NCBI GenBank assembly: GCA_004380135.1
Contig: QXCR01000014.1
Location: 124,001 to 188,000, forward strand
Source of the DNA: Stemphylium vesicarium
Lineage: Eukaryota; Ascomycota; Dothideomycetes; Pleosporales; Pleosporaceae
Direction of reading: 5' to 3'
Length of the DNA stretch: 64,000 nt
The notes under the pieces were generated by a model, which saw only the letters and a program-made list of their open reading frames with translations, had not been told where the DNA came from and did not search any database. A program made the translations under genes and the position numbers. Positions 59,501-64,000 of the stretch are shown in pieces (within the stretch, counting starts at the first letter, position 1; every line of letters starts with the position of its first letter).

Positions 59501-62500
59501 GCACGACGTCAACTTCGATGACAAGGGCATCATGGTGCTCGGTTCTGGTGTATACCGTATCGGATCATCTGTCGAGTTCGATTGGTGCTCTGTCCGTGCT
59601 ATCCGCACACTGAGGCAGCAGGGTTTCAAGACGGTAGGTTTGAATTCTGAAAGAGCATTTCTAGCAACCGAAACTGACATCTTATAGGTTATGATTAACG
59701 TAAGTACTGCATTTCCTTTGTTTTGTTTTCTGTATTCCCTTTCACCTGCATCATTCTCGACATGTCACCTTTACTGGCTATCTTGCTCAAGGCCAGCAAA
59801 CAACGCAGTAAGAGAGCCTGGATGCCTTAAATACATCCAAAACTCTTCAGTGCACTGAAGCTGCCTGTCGAGACTTCTGATGTGGAGAGCTTGTTGGGCA
59901 ATGCAGCCTGGAGGCCTTCACAGCACCCAACTTCTTTTGACAGGCTGGAGTTGCCTGTCGAAGCTTGTCATGTCTGTCGACATGGAAACCTCGAGGTTCT
60001 CGCGACAAACAACTTCGCACGAGGTATCCGAGCTGCTGGTTTTGAGTTCTGAAGCTCAGAATGTCTCTGTGTTCCGTCTCTCACCTGGGCCTCTCCCACC
60101 TGCAATTGGACGGCGAGCCAGGCAGCTATTCAACGCTACACCGACCTCTGGACACAACCTCTTTCCAAACACCAACCTTCCTTTTTCCTCGCTCATCCAC
60201 TAGCCAAACCAATATGGCTACAACTCGCCCATGACGTTGCGCACTTTGGCAAGCCCTTTCTTCAGCGCCAACCCCGTTTCCACTTCAGTGGGTGCACCTT
60301 CTCCAAAGTCGAAAATGCGCGTTTCCGAGCGTCACCTGCCTTCTCAACTACGGTGTCGTGGGTGCGCCTTCCTTTGGACACTGTTCATCACGCCATACGT
60401 CTGCGGGTGCAGAAAAAGAAGATGTCGACGACTCACTACCACACTTCTACACCCTCTCTCACCCATTCCTGTCTTCCTCTGGTTATCTCTTTGCCGAATG
60501 GGTAATGAGCGAGACGTTTCCTCAGTCGCTGTTCCTACACCAGCATAATCGCCACTGGCGATTACAACACTCGAGCATGCATACTGCCACAGACAACCCT
60601 ACCTGTTCATCAGCAGAATCGATCTAAGCGCTCTGAAACGCGCGTTTTGGACGCTGTCCTGCCTGGTGGTCACGACCATTGTCACGATCCATTCCGCGAG
60701 TTTTCACAGCCCTGTCTCTGTCGTCGCACCACCATATGCTCCTGTGCCAGGCCTTACCTGCTCCCGAGTCACGTTTGAGTGTTGCGAATACCTCCAGGCT
60801 TTATTATCGCTTATTCCGGATTTTCCTATCACCGCCTTCACTTTCGCATTGTCTCTTTTGGACTACCATAGCGCAGCGCATGCTAACCTTACTTCAAGTT
60901 CAACCCCGAGACCGTGTCCACCGATTATGACGAGGCTGACCGCCTTTACTTTGAGAACATCTCTATCGAGAGTATCATGGACATCTATCACCTCGAGAAC
61001 TCCAGTGGTGTTGTCGTTTCTATGGGTGGCCAGACCTCCAACAACATCGCCCTGCCTCTGCACCGCATGAACGTCAAGATTCTTGGTACCTCTCCAGAGA
61101 TGATTGACACCGCGGAGAATCGATACAAGTTCTCTCGCATGCTTGACCGCATTCAGGTCGACCAGCCTGCTTGGAAGGAGCTCACAAGCATTGAGGAGGC
61201 GACTGAGTTCTGCAATCGGGTAACCTACCCCGTCTTGGTCCGTCCTTCTTACGTCCTGTCTGGGGCTGCTATGAACACCGTTTACTCCGAGCACGACCTG
61301 GCCAACTACCTCAACCAAGCCGTAGACGTGTCTAAGGAGCACCCTGTGGTCATCACCAAGTACATTGAGAACGCCAAGGAGATCGAGATGGACGCCGTCG
61401 CCAACAACGGTACCATGATTGGACACTTCATTTCTGAGCACGTTGAGAATGCCGGCGTGCATTCTGGCGATGCCACCCTCATCCTTCCGCCCCAGGACCT
61501 GGACCCGGAGGTATGTGGTGTACACAAAACATCGCGGAGCTTTGCTAATTTGACCAGACTGTTCGTCAGATTGAAGACGCTACAAAAAAGATTGGAGCGG
61601 CACTTAATATAACGGGCCCGTACAACATCCAGTTCATTGCCAAAGACAACGAGATCAAGGTCATCGAGTGCAACGTCCGTGCCTCGCGATCCTTCCCATT
61701 CGTCTCCAAGGTCATGGGTGTTGACCTGATTGAGATGGCTACCAAGGCCATGGCTGGCCTACCGGTCACCGAGTACCCGCCAACCAACATTCCCGCAGAG
61801 TACGTTGGTGTCAAGGTTCCCCAGTTCTCCTTCTCTCGCCTTTCTGGAGCCGACCCCGTTCTTGGTGTAGAGATGGCTTCAACCGGTGAAGTCGCTTGCT
61901 TCGGTCGTACCAAATACGAAGCCTACATCAAGGGTCTCATCGCCACTGGATTCAGGCTGCCGAAGAAGAACATTTTGCTTTCCATTGGTTCGTTCAAGGA
62001 TAAGCTGGAGATGCTGCCGTCGATTGAACGCCTGCACAAGATGGGCTACAATCTTTTCGCCACCGCCGGAACTGCCGACTACATTCAAGAGCACGGCATC
62101 CCAGTCAAGTTCTTGGAAGTCCTGTCTAGTGGTGAACACGATGAGCAAAAGCAAGAATACTCGCTCACCCAGCATTTGTCGAACAACCTCATTGATCTAT
62201 ACATCAACCTGCCGTCAAGCAACCGCTTCCGTCGACCAGCCAACTATATGAGTAGGGGATACCGCACACGTCGTATGGCTGTGGATTACCAGACTCCTTT
62301 AGTCACCAACGTGAAGAACGCTAAGTTGCTGATCGAGGCAATTGCCCGCCACTACGATATGGAGATCAGCAAGGTTGATTTCCAGGACTTTACCGCCGCC
62401 CCTGGAGGACACGATCAATCTTCCGGACCCATGTCAAGCCTCAACGGCTCATTGTCTCTGTCTCAGCTACTCGCGAGGTCACCATTCAAGAGGGAGCACA

Positions 62501-63451
62501 TCACTTCCGTCAAGCAGTTCTCCCGAGCTGATCTTCATTTGCTGTTCACCATTGCCCAAGAGATGCGTCTGGGTACTCAGCGGCAGGGCTGCCTCGATGT
62601 TCTCAAGGGCCGCGTCCTCTGCACCATGTTCTGCGAGCCCTCGACCAGGACTTCTGCTTCTTTCGACGCCGCGATGAAGCGCCTGGGTGGTGAGGTCGTC
62701 GTCATCAACGAGTCGGTCTCGTCTACTCAGAAGGGCGAGTCTATTGCGGACACCATCCGTACTTTGGGCTGCTACGGTGATGCCATCGTCCTCCGTCATC
62801 CATCTGAGGAGTCCATCGACATCGCCACCAAGTTCTCTGACGTCCCGATCATCAACGCTGGTAACGGTAGCCGAGAGCACCCAACTCAAGCCCTCCTTGA
62901 CATCTTTACCATCCGTGAGGAACTTGGAACGGTCAACGGCCTCAACATCACTTTCGTTGGTGACCTCAAGTACGGCCGCACGGTGCACTCCCTCTGTGAG
63001 CTTCTGTCTCACTACGATGTCACTGTCAACCTGGTCTCCCCGGAATCTCTTAGCATGCCCTCCGGTGTATGCAACGGTCTCAAGTCCCGCGGTCAACTGA
63101 ACAAGGTCACTACCGAGCTGAGCGACGAGATTGTCGCTGCTTCCGACGTCATCTACTGCACTCGTGTGCAGAAGGAGCGCTTCCCTGATGTCGCCAGCTA
63201 CGAGGCAGTCAAGGACGCTTTCGTCATCGACAACAAGCTGCTGAAGGGAGCCAAGGCCAACATGATTGTCATGCACCCGCTGCCAAGGAACAACGAGATC
63301 AACGAGGAGGTGGACTTTGACCCCAGGGCGGCATACTTCAGACAGGTACGTCAAATTTCCGCAAATGGAAAACACAATGCTGACAAAGATGCAGATGAGG
63401 TACGGACTGTACACCCGCATGGCGCTGCTCGCTATGGTCATGGCACCGTAG
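56532..63451 (+). CDS. GATase-CPSase-ATCase pyrimidine enzyme (URA2/pyrABCN type)
   Basis: Fused enzyme for the first two steps of pyrimidine synthesis: carbamoyl phosphate from glutamine, bicarbonate and ATP, then carbamoyl aspartate. Exons 56532-57135, 57184-59633, 59688-59699, 60899-61510, 61558-63345 and 63395-63451 give 1,840 residues. Glutaminase domain: FGICLGHQ (Cys near 303) and QFHPEHT. Two ATP-grasp halves run from about 425, with [17 protein letters not shown] and [17 protein letters not shown]. An allosteric MGS-like domain (about 1365-1490) precedes ATCase (1530 on): [18 protein letters not shown]-like [11 protein letters not shown], and HPLPR. Only about 35 residues link MGS and ATCase, so the DHOase-like domain usual in fungal homologues is absent. 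Feedback by UTP is expected from the family. Confidence 0.93.
59688..59699 (+). other. 12-nt microexon in pyrimidine gene
   Basis: GTT ATG ATT AAC encodes Val-Met-Ile-Asn, completing the conserved [15 protein letters not shown] of the second CPSase half. It lies between a 54-bp intron (59634-59687) and a 1,199-bp intron. Without it the protein would lose four conserved residues. Confidence 0.88.
59700..60898 (+). other. 1,199-bp intron in pyrimidine gene
   Basis: GTAAGT donor at 59700, branch-like GCTAAC near 60882, acceptor TTCAAG at 60898. It is about 20 times longer than the other introns. Open frames inside (for example 60231-60548) show no recognisable protein. Two similar segments, GGTGCACCTTCTCC near 60290 and GGTGCGCCTTCC near 60361, and two similar CTGCCTGTCGA / TTGCCTGTCGA segments near 59870 and 59950 hint at internal repetition. 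No terminal inverted repeats found. Confidence 0.8.
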
Positions 63452-64000
63452 GTGCATTTCCATGCGCACGACTTCATGGCAGGCGTTTGACGGTTTCACG
63501 AAAACGAACAAAGCAACAAAAGTTTTCCTTTACTACTTTCCTTTCGGGTTTATACCATGGTTTTTTCCCAAGCATAGACGGGCATCATGGACGCCCCGTA
63601 GATAGATACTTCAAAAGCATTTCCACGGAGTTTTGTAACACGACATAAGGGTATATATATGATGTATGATTATCACTATCAGGGTAGGGGGGAAGTTATT
63701 TCAGTTTTATTTCAATTGGTTTTGGTGTTTGGGTTTGGATCTGGGTTTGGATCGGTTTGGTATGGGTGTGTGGGGCGCTTAGCTCGGTTGTTTTGGGTTG
63801 GTTGGTTGGCTGGTTGGTTGGCTCGTCGGTCTATTCGGCGCATCTTGGGAAAGAAAAGGTTATCATCAGGGAAAGAACCTGCATTGGGTGGTGTTTGGTT
63901 GGAATCGAGAATAATAGTAGTAGTTGATTTGAGACTGCTGATGGGGAAGAAAGACGCCAGACGCCTTGGCCCCCTAATGTGTACAATGAACAATACTGCA
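63452..64000. other. 3' flank of pyrimidine gene with low-complexity tract
   Basis: The presumed 3' UTR is followed by G/T-rich sequence. A reverse frame across it (63993-63712) is Pro/Asn/Thr-rich because of the repeats and is not supported as a gene. Confidence 0.55.
63715..63825. repeat. G/T-rich low-complexity tract with (TTGG)n
   Basis: Imperfect repeats of GGGTTTGGATC (63730-63760) followed by GGTTGGTTGGCTGGTTGGTTGG (63799-63820). G/T-rich tract on the plus strand. Confidence 0.8.

Noticed and set aside
62479..63477. 332-codon minus-strand frame opposite ATCase
   Set aside because: Antisense shadow with no recognisable features.
63712..63993. Minus-strand 93-codon frame ending in Pro/Asn/Thr repeats
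   Set aside because: Arises from the G/T-rich simple repeats; no conserved residues, start or domain.

Overview
The window looks like nuclear DNA of a filamentous ascomycete, probably a plant-associated Dothideomycete (Pleosporales-like). This is an impression from protein content and gene architecture, not from a search. The genes are eukaryotic, with short GT-AG introns (mostly 46-60 bp, often with CTRAY branch points). Fungal-specific parts are present (DASH subunit Dad1, Rho4, a YVC1-like channel, a fused pyrimidine enzyme), along with secreted plant-interaction proteins (GH11 xylanase, NLP-family protein). All exon joins below were read by eye; for most genes the spliced lengths divide by three.

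Bases 1 to about 13,600 look accessory. They hold a GH11 endoxylanase, a frameshifted remnant, a 2,2-dialkylglycine decarboxylase-like aminotransferase, an SDR, a fungal 7TM rhodopsin-domain protein, a MYND protein, an NLP-family secreted protein, an unknown protein and a membrane di-iron hydroxylase-like protein. Three of these genes (SDR, 7TM, unknown) carry an in-frame TGA where the coding frame clearly continues, and the 7TM gene has also lost a splice acceptor, so this part appears to be decaying or to use something unusual at TGA.

Bases 14,000 to 63,500 are dense core genome. In order: ribosomal protein eL6 and Rpn13 (divergent), a Cys-rich unknown, prolyl-tRNA synthetase and CCT1 (divergent), a single-pass surface protein, Iml1 (GATOR1/SEACIT), long-chain-base phosphatase and Rho4 (divergent), Dad1 and Sen34 (divergent), the wybutosine enzyme Tyw1, a Rid-family protein and a DUF1295 protein (divergent), Nup84, a small Cmc4 protein and SUMO (divergent), a charged unknown, a YVC1-like channel, and the pyrimidine enzyme (GATase-CPSase-ATCase). 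Translation, proteostasis, tRNA processing, nuclear pore and nutrient signalling dominate; I see no secondary-metabolite cluster.

The most unusual points are: the pyrimidine enzyme appears to lack the DHOase-like domain usual between CPSase and ATCase, and its gene has a 12-nt microexon beside a 1.2-kb intron; Cmc4 is encoded by five tiny exons, the first coding only the start Met; Rpn13 carries an intron whose retention would yield a short, yeast-like form; and several accessory genes are broken at TGA codons. No tRNA, rRNA, CRISPR or intact transposon was recognised.
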